From Plasmopara viticola (taxonomy: Eukaryota > Oomycota > Peronosporomycetes > Peronosporales > Peronosporaceae): DNA of 64,000 bases. Position 1 is the first letter of the stretch, and every line of letters starts with the position of its first letter. The stretch lies in assembly GCA_001695595.3 (NCBI GenBank), contig MBPM02000026.1, positions 372,001-436,000 on the forward strand. The letters are read 5' to 3'. The notes beneath the pieces were generated by a model. It did no database searches. It saw nothing but the letters and a program-made list of their open reading frames with translations, and was not told the DNA's origin. Shown one piece after another: positions 10,022 through 22,138 of the stretch. The translations under genes and the position numbers were made by a program.

Positions 10022-13000
10022 TTTTTTTTTCGGCGCTTAAGGCAAAGTAAAAATACCGTGGTCAAGAGATTAAAGCTCAGTGGTCATGCTTGGATGAACT
10101 TCGACTTCCTGTACGTTTGCTCTTGGACGCAGTGAGATTACATATTTTTAGAGCAGGTAATTCCATGTACACGACGCCATAGCAATATGCAATCTACGAA
10201 GCCATGGTTGGTCATGTTGTCCGCGGAACATACATAATTCTCAACGTCTTGTATGCGTGGGCAGCGAAAGGATTTAGTTGTTGCATCTTACACGACACTC
10301 GATTCATCCGAACCAGATCTCAAGCTCTAAAAGCTTAATTGTTAAAGTCACGTAAAAATATGGCTGATACCATGAAGTTGTACTATCTATTTTACTATTT
10401 TGTAGACTCTTGCGCCATTTGATGGATGTTGCATAAGCACATTAAATGGTGGTGCATCGACGTGTCCAAATTTTACACCGCCGCGGATCACAGACGAATG
10501 TAAAGAAAATGAGGCTTGACGGATACGGTTGTTAAAGTTGTATATGGCTGCACATTGACAAGAAATGCAGTCAGCAAATTAAGAAAGGTCGGGTGAACAC
10601 GGAATAGGTCACCTAAATGTTTCCTTGGAGGCTGTAAGGTACTTATTTCTAGTTTCTCGGAAAACTGTAGTACAAGTAGCATTTTATTCATACATCCATT
10701 AAAATTGTGACCTTTCTTTAAAACTTTAGTTTCGACAAACATCATCGCTGCAACTTATTCTGCTTTTCTTATACCAAAGAGTAGACTGAATGAGCCTCGA
10801 AGTAATTCCCGGTCGACATATCTTTTGTCAAGCCTCGCCTTCCTATTCTATCTACAGGGTCCAGCGAAGACGATTCTCTCTGGACACGATAAACCTCACA
10901 ACCCCCGGTTAATATACGGTACACTTGCATAGATGCCCTAACATAAGCACGCGATATCGTCGGATCACAGTACTTGTGCTTTCAGAGCACAAAATTGCCG
11001 CGTGCGTTAATCACCTTTTGCTCAAATTAAGCAACACTCCGCCTTCTGTAATTAATGATCACATACATCGGCAAAAATGGCCAAAATCATCGCTATGTAG
11101 TGATGACAGCTCTCCGTTTTGTCTTGTATATCTATTATCGAGATCAAAGGCTCGAGGAGGCAACCACTTTGTATATATCGGTGGTTCAGCATGGTGCAAA
11201 TGCATTGCGTAACTCGTTCGCGTTATTATCGATAAGTGATGTACTAGCAGGCTCCTATTCAAGACTGAACTTTGCTTGTAGGTAAGTAACAAGTCCTTCC
11301 TAGCTGAATACCGCTTAAATGTCACCTTGCACTCGTCACACTTATGTCAGCCACGTCCGCAAACCGCTCAGTGCTTGACCGATCTAAACCCTGCGCGCTT
11401 CTCGTTTTTTGTGCAAGTTTTTCAAACTATTTTCATTTCTTAACGATCCTCAACTCACCAAAACAATAATGTTACACAAGAGCATAAGATGCAGTCAAAG
11501 CAGATAATGTCTCGATTTGTTCCCATTACAAGACGAGCCGACTGTCATTGCATAAAGCTTAAAACAGTGAGTGTGTATTTTACAGATGCTTGAGTTTGAG
11601 AGCCAAGTTGCTGGGCCTACAAGAATTCTCTTAAATACCCTGAAAGCCTCGCATAGTGGCTTGAAATAGTCGAGCTAACTTATTTCGGCGTGACACGTAT
11701 CTTCAACACCTTTTTGGTAGCAATTCAATACCGACGGTGACATTGAGTTTTTATGAGGGCAGTAGCATAGTTTTTTATGGCTGAACTGACCTTGTTTTTT
11801 GCTGGGCAGTCCACATAATTGATTTCCTCTTCTTACCACCATGATGCGCCTGTTGCGAGCAAGTTCCTTTATTGAGCAGCCACATGATCAAATGGTGACT
11901 TGATGCTGCTTTCTTTAATAAAATAGACATTTTATTTGCAAAATAGCTTTTTTGCGTAACAAGTTTCCAGTATTTCTTTTGTATTGGTGCCCGGCTCAAC
12001 CAAGTCTCGGAAACTATTTCATGTACACTCTGGCTTGAAAAATGTTTTCTGTTCTACTCTCTTCGTTTTTTATGCTCTTGATGGAAAAGTGTTAGCCATT
12101 GTAGCCGTCTTTAACAAATTCTTGATTTAAGCACTTAATGAATGTCGAGAAAAGAGTGAATAAAATACAAGAGTCAATAGAGCCAAGGCCAAATGCATCG
12201 TATTAGTGTGACGGTAGTACACAGCAACTATTACAGGGGCTGCATTAAGATATGCGATTTTTCGATGAGCAAACTGTTCACTATTCGCGGTTTCAGCAAT
12301 CGAAGTATTCCACACAATACACTTTTAAGCCTGATTGTACTAGGTTTTGTGCTTCCGTCCTTCCTCTATTTTTTAAGGAGCGATTACAATTACTACCGCG
12401 ATCATGACATGAACTCCATTTCTTTTACGAACTTCAAATTATTCATAATGGTATCGACACCGATAGCCGTGCACCAGAGGGTAACATTCATTAAAAGCAA
12501 TTGTGTCTGCCATTTTGGCCGTTAAAAGACTTGTCAGCATCACGAGCTTAGAATACAGCAGACACCTACGAAACTTTAATTAGCCATAGTATGCCTCGTG
12601 TGTTTTTTTTGCTTGCCGCTATTACTCTGTATTCTGTGTGTCAATCATTCAACGCCTAGCTCTTGACGAGTGCTTACAAACATTGCAACCCCTATTCAAT
12701 TTAAAGGTCACTCGTATAGTCAGCGTTAGTATAACACACGATATGGAAACAACTCTTGGCAATGCATCCCGCAAAGGCCATAGTTAGATATACCAGCAAA
12801 TCAGCGCAGAATACGCTAAGCCGACAAAAAAAGAGTATGGCGTAGAAGGAAAAGCACATGTCAGTGCCCCATGCCGGGTCATTCCGCCAAAATTCGCCCA
12901 AAAGCGCGTTTAGGAGCTTTGCGAACCGACAGTAGTATCTGTTAAATTTGGTGGTATTATCTCCTCGACATGAAGTATCGCAGCACTGATGCATTTTTCC

Positions 13001-15912
13001 ATCAAACTTCAACAAAGCACTTTCTCTCTATTACCGCTTGCAATCCACAAGAACATGAATTTTGGAAAAGAACTCGAAGGTATTTAGTATTATATGCTAT
13101 TAGTCGTCTCGGAGTAGTTGTGCAAGCTTAGAATGTACACAATGAGCTACTTGTTTTAAAGTCAGAATCTCTCCTAATATTTGGCGACGACTGCAAATTT
13201 TTCCTTCGGGCTTACGGCATCTATCGTAAATCTTGTGTTACTTATAGTTTGAACAGCTTCTTTGAAGTTTAGTTTATGGACTCATGTGGCTAAGTTTCTG
13301 TACAGAAGTGCGCTCGTGAAGTCAAATTTTTAAATTTTAGGTTGTCGCTCAGTGCGCACAACAGAGTACACCGAATCCTAAGTACGTGAAGCAGGACACC
13401 ACTACTTCGACCTTGTGTATCTTGGAATGACCTTGGGCATCACAAAATAACGAATACACCAAATTGCCGCTTGTGGTTCGCTTATCTTCGGCTTTTGCAC
13501 TCAACACGAAGAATTAGACTTAGCGTTGTAACTGAAAGGTCATCTTCACATCAATGGCAATTTTCCACTTTTTCGGTCTTGTAAATATTAAACTTGTAGC
13601 AGTCAATACGTTGACCTCAGTCTTGTCAGCGTTTCGAAAACTGTCTTCAAGCTTGCCCTTTCTTTGCTGTCCACGCATATGCCTTAAATATGCGCTCTAT
13701 CCATCGCTAGTATGTATAGCTGTTCATAGAACCCACTCAAAGCTATAGAGCGTTAATAAATAAGCCTGAATTGCACAAGTGGCTATTTACTGTAAGGTGG
13801 CACGTATTTGTCTTATGTAATTCGATTCACGAAAGATATAAATTGAGCATATGCAATTTATGCATATCAGGAAGACACCGCAAAAAAAAAATTAAGTTTG
13901 TGCTACTTGTTCAAATCCTATCCTGAGACAAGCAATATTGCCAGCGTCAATAAAGGCATTGTGGAGATTAAATGGCATACTCCTACTACTTCTGCGCTTT
14001 TTGTGACATTTGTATATGAACAATATCTCGACCTTCATTTTTACATTCTGTACGATAGTGGAAGCAAAACGTTGTTTGAAATGCTGCAACAGATTCACTT
14101 GATGCTTCAATTGGCAATCGCACTGGCCCGGGAAACAACGTTTTTTCTGTCACTACAATATATTAGTGGCATTTAACGTACAAGTGAGGGATTAAATATT
14201 TAAAGCTCTGGAAGACTTACCAGAAAGCCAAACTTGCAGCTCGCCCGTCGATTCAGTTACAGAGCGCGCAAAAGCCAAAAGTCTTTTGAAGACATGTAAC
14301 CTTCGACTTTGTCTTTGGCTTGCCGAAGACACCCGTTTGACAGAGACGACTGCGCAGAAGATCCACCGGCAGCCTATGGAGCACGAAACCGATGAAGAAA
14401 GATCGTTGCGTTTAACAGCACGATTTTTGCGAGTCAAATAAGCAACATCGTGCATCCGTCATATGTTCCATCCATTTTGAGTGGAGAACAAACGTAAAGG
14501 ATGCTTTAAATTACAGCAACTAAATATCTTGCTTTTCGAATACGATGGTGTTAAATAGATAGCCCACAATTTACTACTGCATTTTTGACAAACGGTGTAT
14601 AGCGATTGGGTTTTGTTTAGGTGTCAACAGCGGATTACAGCTAGAAGCAGAAGCTTTTTATAATGCACAATAGGCGATCGTGGGCCAGATAGCTGTCTAC
14701 ACTTGAGTTAGCTCACAACAAGGCGATTCACGCTTCGACGGGCTTTAAAACCTCAATTGTAAAAAGGCTGAGGGACTTTAGAATGCGCTAGCTCTTCAAA
14801 GCTTGAATGTTTTTAAATTGAGTAGAAGAAAGGTTGGGATACCTTGCTGTCTCACGCGTCGAAGTAAGTACAAGTTTTGTCGAAAAGTTGTCATTTGACT
14901 TCTTAAAAGTCGGCTGAACATCAAAGAAAGCCGATGGAGCAATTGCATTCAGTAAGGACAAGCAAAACATTTTCTTCGACAAAATTGGGAAAAGTGTTGA
15001 TTTGATTTATCAAAGGTGATTAAAGATTTTTAAATATTAAAGAACTACCGCTCGAAAATGAGGTGGTGTAATGTTTGCAAACATAATGAAACGTTCAGCC
15101 GATACTGCTCCGCTCGAAGAAAATGTCGAGTCGAGACAAGTGAAGCCTCCTCGACCGCCAAAGCTAAAAGCCATTTTATGTGAAGTGCGTCGTGTAGCAG
15201 AATAGCCTTCGCGGAAGCCACGAGCTTCTTTTGAATTCTCACGATGCTTTTGCTTCGCAGAGATTGTGAAAATTGGTAATAATTTCGGTTCCACTGCCCA
15301 AAAACATGTAAATTAGAAACGACGAATTCCCAGAAAAGATTTCGCTGTGCAAATCAGACACTATATACCTGCGCACGTATTATACGTGTCTTGGCATTAT
15401 GCCAAAGCCGAAACATCTTCGATGTGAGGAATTTTTAACTTTACGAGTGAGCAAACTGTACTTAAAGCTTACGGGTGTAAAGCTATTGTATTTGAGGTGA
15501 CCCTATGTCGTATTGATCCAATTTTTGCAAGAACGATATTTCTTTTCTTGATCTTCCAAACTATCGCGTTATGCGAACCGAAATGGCCACGATGAGGATA
15601 CAGCAAGATACCATTATTCTCTTACGCTCTTTTTTTCATCGTCGAAAGCTTGGCTTAATGTAACGAATGCCCTGAATACGTTTCTGCTAAAAGATTTTTT
15701 CCTACGATGCAGCGGTTGTCAAGGCTGTCATCGAGTTTTACAATTATATGCATGCCGTGGCTAAACTTCATTGCCCCATCAATTATTATTAGATATCCAG
15801 CAATCATCAACGTAAATAAGTACATTAAAGATTGCAACATTAACGACAACACGTCGGTAAGTTGAAAAATTACTGTCTGCATTTGATAAATTGCAGACAT
15901 TATTTTTTTTAT
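10022..15912. other. long tract with no recognisable gene
   Basis: Nearly 5.9 kb of AT-rich DNA with only short, scattered frames on both strands, none with a recognisable domain, signal or consistent splice pattern. No terminal repeats, tandem arrays or RNA genes stood out. It is probably degenerated transposon DNA. No effector motif (signal peptide followed by RXLR or LFLAK) could be supported. Confidence 0.5.
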
Positions 15913-15997
15913 GGGAACCGTTGATTTCCACTCACCCTTTTGATAATTTAAACTCAGCCCCTTGTTTATTCGTCAAATTCTGTTTAATGTCATTGCG
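15913..15997 (+). repeat. MULE left terminal inverted repeat
   Basis: Pairs with 18170-18253. The core TTTCCACTCACCCTTTTGAT is identical in both ends. Differences are scattered substitutions plus one-base indels, so the ends have diverged moderately since insertion. Confidence 0.85.
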
Positions 15998-16169
15998 TCG
16001 CACTTACACCAGACTTTCAAGACGTGCTCACGCGCACGTAACCGCAGTGCATAGGACACTTGAGAACTCTCAATGAACAGCTTAGCTCCACCTCCTGCAC
16101 TTAAGTATCAGTCCTCTGCAAGAAGCCAAGGACGCGGTTTGTGCCCATGCACTGAGAGAAGGATATGCC

Positions 16170-17690
16170 TTGACGATCTTGCATACCAGACGAATTGGTA
16201 ACAAACAAGAAGCTGCTATCAAAATTGTCATACTCAACTGTTCAAGAGGACGGCGTACAAAAAGAAAGGAACAAGAGCCTGTTCAGAAGCGGATACGAAC
16301 GGGTTTTAGCGGCTCTACTGAATGTCGTTTCAGTGCCACTATACGTCAACAGGGCGGCCTTTGGCAGTTACAAGTTGACAATGGGGAACACAACCATCAC
16401 GCCTTTGCGCACCAGTCTGCACACCCGCAGGGATGCGCTTAATCAGGCGACCAACGCGCTTCGGTATCGACTTTGGGACGTGCTGGTGTAAATCCTGCAC
16501 ATATTATTACCACTTTGCGTCAAGAGTCTGACATAATGTTAACACCGCAAGACATCTACAACATCCGAGCATCTCATCGTGTCAACTTGTTAGCAGGGCG
16601 AACCCCACTCGCCGCCTTACTTCATAGCCTTGCTGGCAATACCCGTTATTTCGTAAAACGTGATGCAGAGCAGAAGCTGACACATCTGCTAATCATATCA
16701 CCGACCGCCAAAGAAATTGTCAGAAGTTCAGAGCCGGCTGTATTTCGATATTTGATGCTACCTACAAAATGAACAGGTGCAACTTTCCGCTCTTGCATGT
16801 CGTTGGTGTAACTGCAACAAATACAACTTTCACCTTCGCCAATTGCTTTATGAAGAGTAAATCAACAGAGGACTATATTTGGGCAATGGGTCGCCTGCAT
16901 GATGTCTTTCTGCAATACAGCATTGACACCAATGGCACCTTTGTGACTGACCGAGAATTCGCCTTAATGAACGCCCATGGTGAAGTTTTCCCGAACGCAA
17001 ATTGTCTTCTATGTCGGTGGCATATTTGCAAGAATATACTTGCAAGGCAAAGAAGAGCGTTCGCTACGCAGGAGGCTTGGGAAATCTTTTTGAAGCAATG
17101 GAAATTTCTCGTTGCCGTCTTGCGGTAATGCGCACAGAATTTAGCGCCCATGCTCCTGTGTTGCGGTAGTTGAGGATACTTGGCTCGTCTGGAAGGACAG
17201 ATTTGTGGCCGCTTTCCTCCGAAACAAGCGTCATTTCGAACATGTCACGACGTCACGTGTCGAAAGTGCTCCTTCCGCTTTGAAGAAATAATTATCTGTG
17301 TCAACAAGCAATCTGCTGACAGTTGATGCTGCCGTGAAGCTTGCATGCGACGGTCAACATGCAGGAGAATGCGAGGCAGAGGGATATTGCCAATATGCAG
17401 TTTGGCCCCTTGTTCTCCAAGGTCATGGGTAAAATCTCGGTGGCAGGTATAAAGCTTGCCTATGGCGCATACAAACGTCGATTTGACGACGGACATCGCG
17501 ACACGAAGCATGTGATATGTCAAGGCCTGATCAGATAATTAATGGGCCATCCTTGCCGTCATGCCCTGCTTAACGGAACAGAGCCTCTTTCTGTGGACAA
17601 TTTTGATCAACATTGGCGCTTAGTGCAGCCCCCTAGAGTCATAGAGAGGGAAAACACTCCAACTCTGGAAGAGGCTCTATTAAAATCCAC
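16170..17690 (+). pseudogene. MULE transposase, frameshifted
   Basis: Consecutive pieces of one transposase in different frames. At 16250-16440 there is a FAR1/WRKY-GCM1-like zinc-binding segment ending in LQVDNGEHNHHA. At 16473-16760 there is a linker resembling the family's helical region. At about 16750-17128 there is the catalytic core, with the first acidic residue in FDATYK, the second in FVTDRE, and the CRWHICKN motif. At about 17350-17690 there is the C-terminal part with a SWIM-like GHPCRHAL. At least three frame changes (near 16440-16495, 16770 and 17130) and several stops break it. The parent enzyme would cut and paste DNA by a DDE mechanism. Confidence 0.85.
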
Positions 17691-18169
17691 CAGTTAATAC
17701 TCGATCGCTGGGGATCATCGCAAAAGGGTCCTGCTTAACCACATTCTGGAGAGTCCCGCGGGTAATACGCGAGAGCCGGACCGCGTGCGAACAAGGGAAC
17801 GACCTTAGGATCTACGCAACGTGATCCGTCACATTTTGAACATGTGGAGAATTCACTGATTCCTCAGCGACGGCGCAGGCGTAGAATCTGTACCCAAGAA
17901 AGTCACAACTCAAGGACTTGTAATCAAGGCCGTGCACCGCCAGCCTGATCAGAATAGTGCCTTTCATAGAGTTGTTGCTGTAGTCTGCATCACCATCCCT
18001 TGGTAGCTATATCAATAATTAGAGCTTTTTTTGTCATACATATATCCAAAATTTACTGCGCCGATTAGCAGTAGTTACCCTGCCGTATCACGATGGTTAC
18101 CAGTATAACAGCTCGTGCAAATGGCTGGCGGGCGAAAAGTACGTTTCACGGTGAACCAAAGATTTGTGG

Positions 18170-18253
18170 CGCAATGACATCAAACAGAATTTGACCAATA
18201 AACAAGTGGGTGAGTGGAAATTATCAAAAGGGTGAGTGGAAACTAACGGTCCC
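18170..18253 (-). repeat. MULE right terminal inverted repeat
   Basis: Inverse of 15913-15997. Within it the segment GGGTGAGTGGAAA occurs twice, about 20 bp apart (one copy as TGGGTGAGTGGAAA). The left TIR has only one good copy, the second having changed to a variant. Confidence 0.85.
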
Positions 18254-19700
18254 TATTTATGCGCTATAGCGCATAATGTAAAAATGACGGTAGAGAGATT
18301 GTTCATAGCAAATTGTCCCGAAAGGCACAGAAGTATTAGAAGAAGGTTGTTGCAGGGATAGCAGCTAGAAGAAATAATGTGCTTGCATACTGCCTATGCA
18401 ACTAATGGTCATTAGTGTCCACTATGCAAAAGACGTGTGATTTAATATCCACGATGTATTGACTGACGCTGCATCGCCTGTCTCTAAAAAGGATTTAAAC
18501 TAGCAGCAGTAGCTTAAGCGGAAAATTACTCAATTGGTGCCCTCTAAATATACATTACATGTATACGATTTTATCTGTTGTGAATCGGAACACACAAAGA
18601 AAAAAACGTGCATCCCTTACAGATAAGCGCCACTGGCTCCATCTACGCATATATAACAATGTACTGAAGCCTTGTTTGGGTCATGAGAACAGCTTTCGCA
18701 TTTTAAAAACTAGCGATGGACAGAGCGCACAATTATCACATTTGCGTGGACAGCACAGAACAAACCTAAAGCTCATTTTTCGGTACGTTCAAAGCCCGAA
18801 GATAACGAATTGATTTCTACAAGTCTCAAAAATGCGCAAGACCGAAATGTGTATAATTGCCATTGATGTGGAGATGATCTCCCAATAACAACACTAAGTC
18901 TGATTCTTCGTGTCGGGCACAAAAGCCAAAGGCAAGCGAGATTAAACCAAGATAGACAAGGCCAAAGCAGTGGTGTACTGCTTTGTGTTTCTACGATTCG
19001 GTGTGCTGCATTGTACGCACTAAGCATGATCCGAACAATTAGCATGAGTGCCCTTCTGTACAAGATAAAATTAGCTGCATGAATTTATGAACTATACCCC
19101 ACAGAACGTGTTCTGACTATATAAAAATTAAGATTCGAGGTAGGTGGCGCACGCCCGAAAGTAAATTCCTTACAAAATTTCAGACTCGATTGCCTGGGTT
19201 TCAACAGCGCTATCGACACCAGAAATTGGGAGAGATTCTGACTATACTACTTACGCATTGTGTACATTCCAAACTTGCTTAACTACTTTGCGCAGACTTC
19301 AAGCAAGAAACGGTCACATCCTTGCCTGTTCTGATAGATTGCAAGTGGTGATACAAAAAAAAGCTTAAGGCATTTCCAAAGAAAGATTGCAGCAGCGCTG
19401 CGATGCTTGAGGCACTGCATGACAAGGAGCTAAGGCCACTAAGCTCGATAGACAATACTGTCCGGACTAAAAGCTCGATAATGCGCTGGAAAAGATTATT
19501 TTGGTGGAAAGACCTGACATGGCGCACTCTCTACGCCCAGCATGTACATTTACTACTTAAATCATAGTTAGTACATGACGGCTAAGCGTGTGCTACGCTG
19601 AATTGCTGGTATATCTTGATATGGCCTGTTGCTGATTGCATTGCCGAGAGCAACGCCCAGCTTGTGCCTTGCTTTCATACACCAAAGGAGATCTTTTCTA
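18254..19700. other. intergenic, no gene seen
   Basis: A perfect 20-bp palindrome (TTATGCGCTATAGCGCATAA, 18257-18276) lies 3 bp outside the MULE right end. The rest has only short frames without recognisable content. The tract runs into the 3' end of NVL. Confidence 0.5.
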
Positions 19701-22073
19701 CTACTTGGTCGAATCGCCGTCTATTGCGCTCTCTTCATTCAACGCTTCTTCTCTTCTTGTTCCGTCTGTGATGCTTGCCCTCCTTGTCATGGCTGAACGG
19801 GACTTTCGAAGGTTCCTTTTCATTCGATCAAACATCCGATGGTCTGCACGTGATACAGACGGAAATACGCGGTCAAATGCTTTCAAGAAATGATCATGTT
19901 CAATTCCCAATGAAGCGTTGACAGCATCAAGGACAGAGAAATCGGTCTTGCGCAGCGCAATTATACCAGCTTCACGAATCAATGCGCTCAGGTCGGCTCC
20001 ACTAAAGCCTTCACAGCGCGAATCGGATGCAATCGCCTCGAGTTGAACCGATGGTGCAATTCGGCACTTGGCAGAAATGGTTTTTAAAATCTGGTGACGT
20101 TCCGATGCTTGCGGTAACGGCACATAGAGCAGCTTGTCCAGACGACCCGGACGCAACATGGCAGGATCGATAATATCAGGGCGATTCGTTGCAGCAATCA
20201 CAAACACGTTGCGCCGAGTATCCAAGCCATCCATTTCGGTCAGCAGTTGGTTTACGACTCGCTCACTGACACCATTGCTACCATCGCTCCCGGCACCATT
20301 CGATCGTCGAGGTGCGAGTGCATCTAACTCGTCAAAAAACACGACGCATGGAGAAGAAGCGCGAGCTCTCTGAAAGACTTGACGCACTAATCGTTCTGAT
20401 TCCCCCACGTACTTATCAAGAAGCTCGGGGCCTTTGATACTGATGAAGTTTGCCCCACTCTCGTGTGCAATGGCTTTAGCCAGCAATGTCTTTCCACAAC
20501 CCGGTGGACCGTATAGCAGCACACCAGCAGGCATGGATAACCCTAGGGCCGCAAAGCGCTCCGGGTGCGCAATCGGTTGCAATATCGCAAGCGACAGCTC
20601 ATCACGCACTTCATCAAGAGCCCCAATGTCATCCCAGGTGACATCCGGGATCGTCGCGAAGCCTTCTCGTTTTGAACTAGGTTGCACCTTTGGAATCGCC
20701 GCTTCAAAGTCAGTCATTGTGATGCTCAGTGGCGCCAATTGTGCTTTCGTAAATGGTTTCACGTGAGCGCGCAAATCATCAGCTGCCGACGAAGTCTCCT
20801 TGACGTCGCCCAACACCTTACTTGACATCACTCCTTCTCCCCTCATATCGTCGCTCGCACCTGCCTCGACTTTGACTGCCTCTGCACTCATGTTCGCTGG
20901 ATCTCCTGCGTCCATCAGCTTTCGTTCCCCGTTTATTTTTGAAAAAATACGGTTGACTGCACCTACTGCAGCCTCTTTTGTCAATGAAACGAGATCTGCT
21001 CCGACATATCCGGGCGTCCGTCGAGCAAGTGCAGCAAAGTCAAAATCACCCTCGAGCGTCATTTTTCGTGCCAAGACTTGTAAAATCTTTGCTCTTGCTT
21101 CCTCATCGGGTATTCCTAGACAAATTTCCCGGTCAAACCTGCCTGCTCGACGCAATGCCGAGTCGAGTGCATCCGGTCGATTCGTGGCCCCAATCAAAAT
21201 GACGGGTTTGCCACCAGTGTTGTCCAAATTCAACGAGTCAGTACTTGTCAGTAATTGCGCCACTATTCGTTTCTCCATCCCACGTGCAGACGTGTCTCTC
21301 TTTGGCGTAATCGCGTCAATCTCGTCGATAAAAATGATCGACGGTGCTCTCGCAATGGCTTCATCAAAGAGCTCCCGCACCTTTTGCTCCGACTCTCCAG
21401 ACATGCCCGACACGATCTCGGGCGCCGAAATCTTTAGAAACGTTGCACCACACTCCCCCGCAATAGCGTGGGCCAACATGGACTTGCCAGTCCCAGGAGG
21501 ACCATGCAGTAAGACACCTCGAGGAGGTTCGACGCCCAAGTGCGTGTACACTTCCGGATGTGTCAATGGGTACTCAATCAGCTCCCTCACCTCTTGAAGA
21601 ATGGCTTGAATGCCTCCAACGTCACTGTATCTCGTATTAGGTCGATCCACTACAAATCCTCTATGGTCCTCAAGGACGCTTTCGCTATTGTCTTCGGTTT
21701 TTACGCGTCGTCGAATAGTTTTCACCTTTTTCACAACTGGTTTATCAGTATTCTGGTCCGCGTACTTTTGTTGCATTGCACGGTTGAGCGCATTTCCAAT
21801 GCCCAAAGTAGCTTGTTGTTGCTCTAACAAGAGAGTTTGCACCTCGTCGTCACTATTGCTCTCCGACCGCGAGCGCTTGGGTATCTCGCCATCAGCATGC
21901 ACCTTCTTCAGTACTTTGGCCACGACTTTGCGGAGAGGACCCTGCGGCTTGCGTTGGTACTCGGCGTAGGTGTCACGAAGGTGCGACGTGATGGTGGTTT
22001 CGCTCGGTCGCGCACCTCGCTCCTCGCACTCGCGCAGATACCGTCGTACATGAAAACGCACCTTGGCCTCCAT
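19701..22073 (-). CDS. NVL: NVL/Rix7-type AAA ATPase (60S ribosome biogenesis)
   Basis: A single-exon, 790-residue type II AAA+ ATPase. The N-terminal ~75 residues carry the small basic domain of the NVL/Rix7 group, followed by a charged linker with a Lys/Arg cluster ([11 protein letters not shown], about 115-125) that could serve in nuclear import. AAA-1 has Walker A GPPGTGKS (191-198), Walker B IIFIDE (246-251) and ATNRPDALD with Arg-finger residues. AAA-2 has GPPGCGKT (522-529) and VVFFDE (577-582). Both sites are intact. Family members remodel pre-60S particles in the nucleolus; human NVL is about 856 residues and yeast Rix7 about 837. p97/Cdc48 is excluded by the N-terminus and by the sequence of both AAA modules. 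The start is the first ATG. A retrotransposon sits 66 bp upstream. Confidence 0.95.
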   Translation of the reverse strand: MEAKVRFHVRRYLRECEERGARPSETTITSHLRDTYAEYQRKPQGPLRKVVAKVLKKVHADGEIPKRSRSESNSDDEVQTLLLEQQQATLGIGNALNRAMQQKYADQNTDKPVVKKVKTIRRRVKTEDNSESVLEDHRGFVVDRPNTRYSDVGGIQAILQEVRELIEYPLTHPEVYTHLGVEPPRGVLLHGPPGTGKSMLAHAIAGECGATFLKISAPEIVSGMSGESEQKVRELFDEAIARAPSIIFIDEIDAITPKRDTSARGMEKRIVAQLLTSTDSLNLDNTGGKPVILIGATNRPDALDSALRRAGRFDREICLGIPDEEARAKILQVLARKMTLEGDFDFAALARRTPGYVGADLVSLTKEAAVGAVNRIFSKINGERKLMDAGDPANMSAEAVKVEAGASDDMRGEGVMSSKVLGDVKETSSAADDLRAHVKPFTKAQLAPLSITMTDFEAAIPKVQPSSKREGFATIPDVTWDDIGALDEVRDELSLAILQPIAHPERFAALGLSMPAGVLLYGPPGCGKTLLAKAIAHESGANFISIKGPELLDKYVGESERLVRQVFQRARASSPCVVFFDELDALAPRRSNGAGSDGSNGVSERVVNQLLTEMDGLDTRRNVFVIAATNRPDIIDPAMLRPGRLDKLLYVPLPQASERHQILKTISAKCRIAPSVQLEAIASDSRCEGFSGADLSALIREAGIIALRKTDFSVLDAVNASLGIEHDHFLKAFDRVFPSVSRADHRMFDRMKRNLRKSRSAMTRRASITDGTRREEALNEESAIDGDSTK

Positions 22074-22121
22074 TAATCAGTGTGACTGGAGGTGAGCATT
22101 TGAATCAGGGATTGGATAAAA

Positions 22122-22128
22122 AGAATGA
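22122..22128 (-). promoter_or_regulatory. possible oomycete initiator (Inr) of NVL
   Basis: On the minus strand this reads TCATTCT followed by TTTTATCC, about 50 bp before the NVL ATG. That resembles the oomycete core promoter (TCATTYY plus a downstream WTTT-type flank). It touches the left target duplication (22128-22138) of the inserted retrotransposon. The match is by eye only. Confidence 0.4.
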
Positions 22129-22138
22129 TTATTCTCAT

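Larger units (their letters stand above)
15913..18253 (+). mobile_element. Mutator-like DNA transposon (MULE) with long TIRs
   Basis: A 2.34-kb element bounded by terminal inverted repeats of about 85 bp (15913-15997 and 18170-18253). The outer ends read GGGAACCGTTGATTTCCACT and, reverse-complemented, GGGACCGTTAGTTTCCACTC. The inner ends share TCAAATTCTGTTT and ATGTCATTGCG. Between them lies a broken transposase on the plus strand. Flanks are T/A-rich (TTTTTTTAT left, TATTTATGC right), so a 9-bp target duplication is only weakly suggested. Long TIRs plus a FAR1/MuDR-type transposase place it among the MULEs. The element cannot encode active transposase. Confidence 0.85.

Noticed and set aside
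12701..13015. 104-codon minus-strand ORF, Cys-rich
   Set aside because: It begins at TTG, has no signal peptide, and its composition fits a chance frame in decayed DNA.
20800..21597. 265-codon plus-strand ORF
   Set aside because: Lies antisense to the NVL coding sequence, with composition typical of a shadow frame and no recognisable domain.
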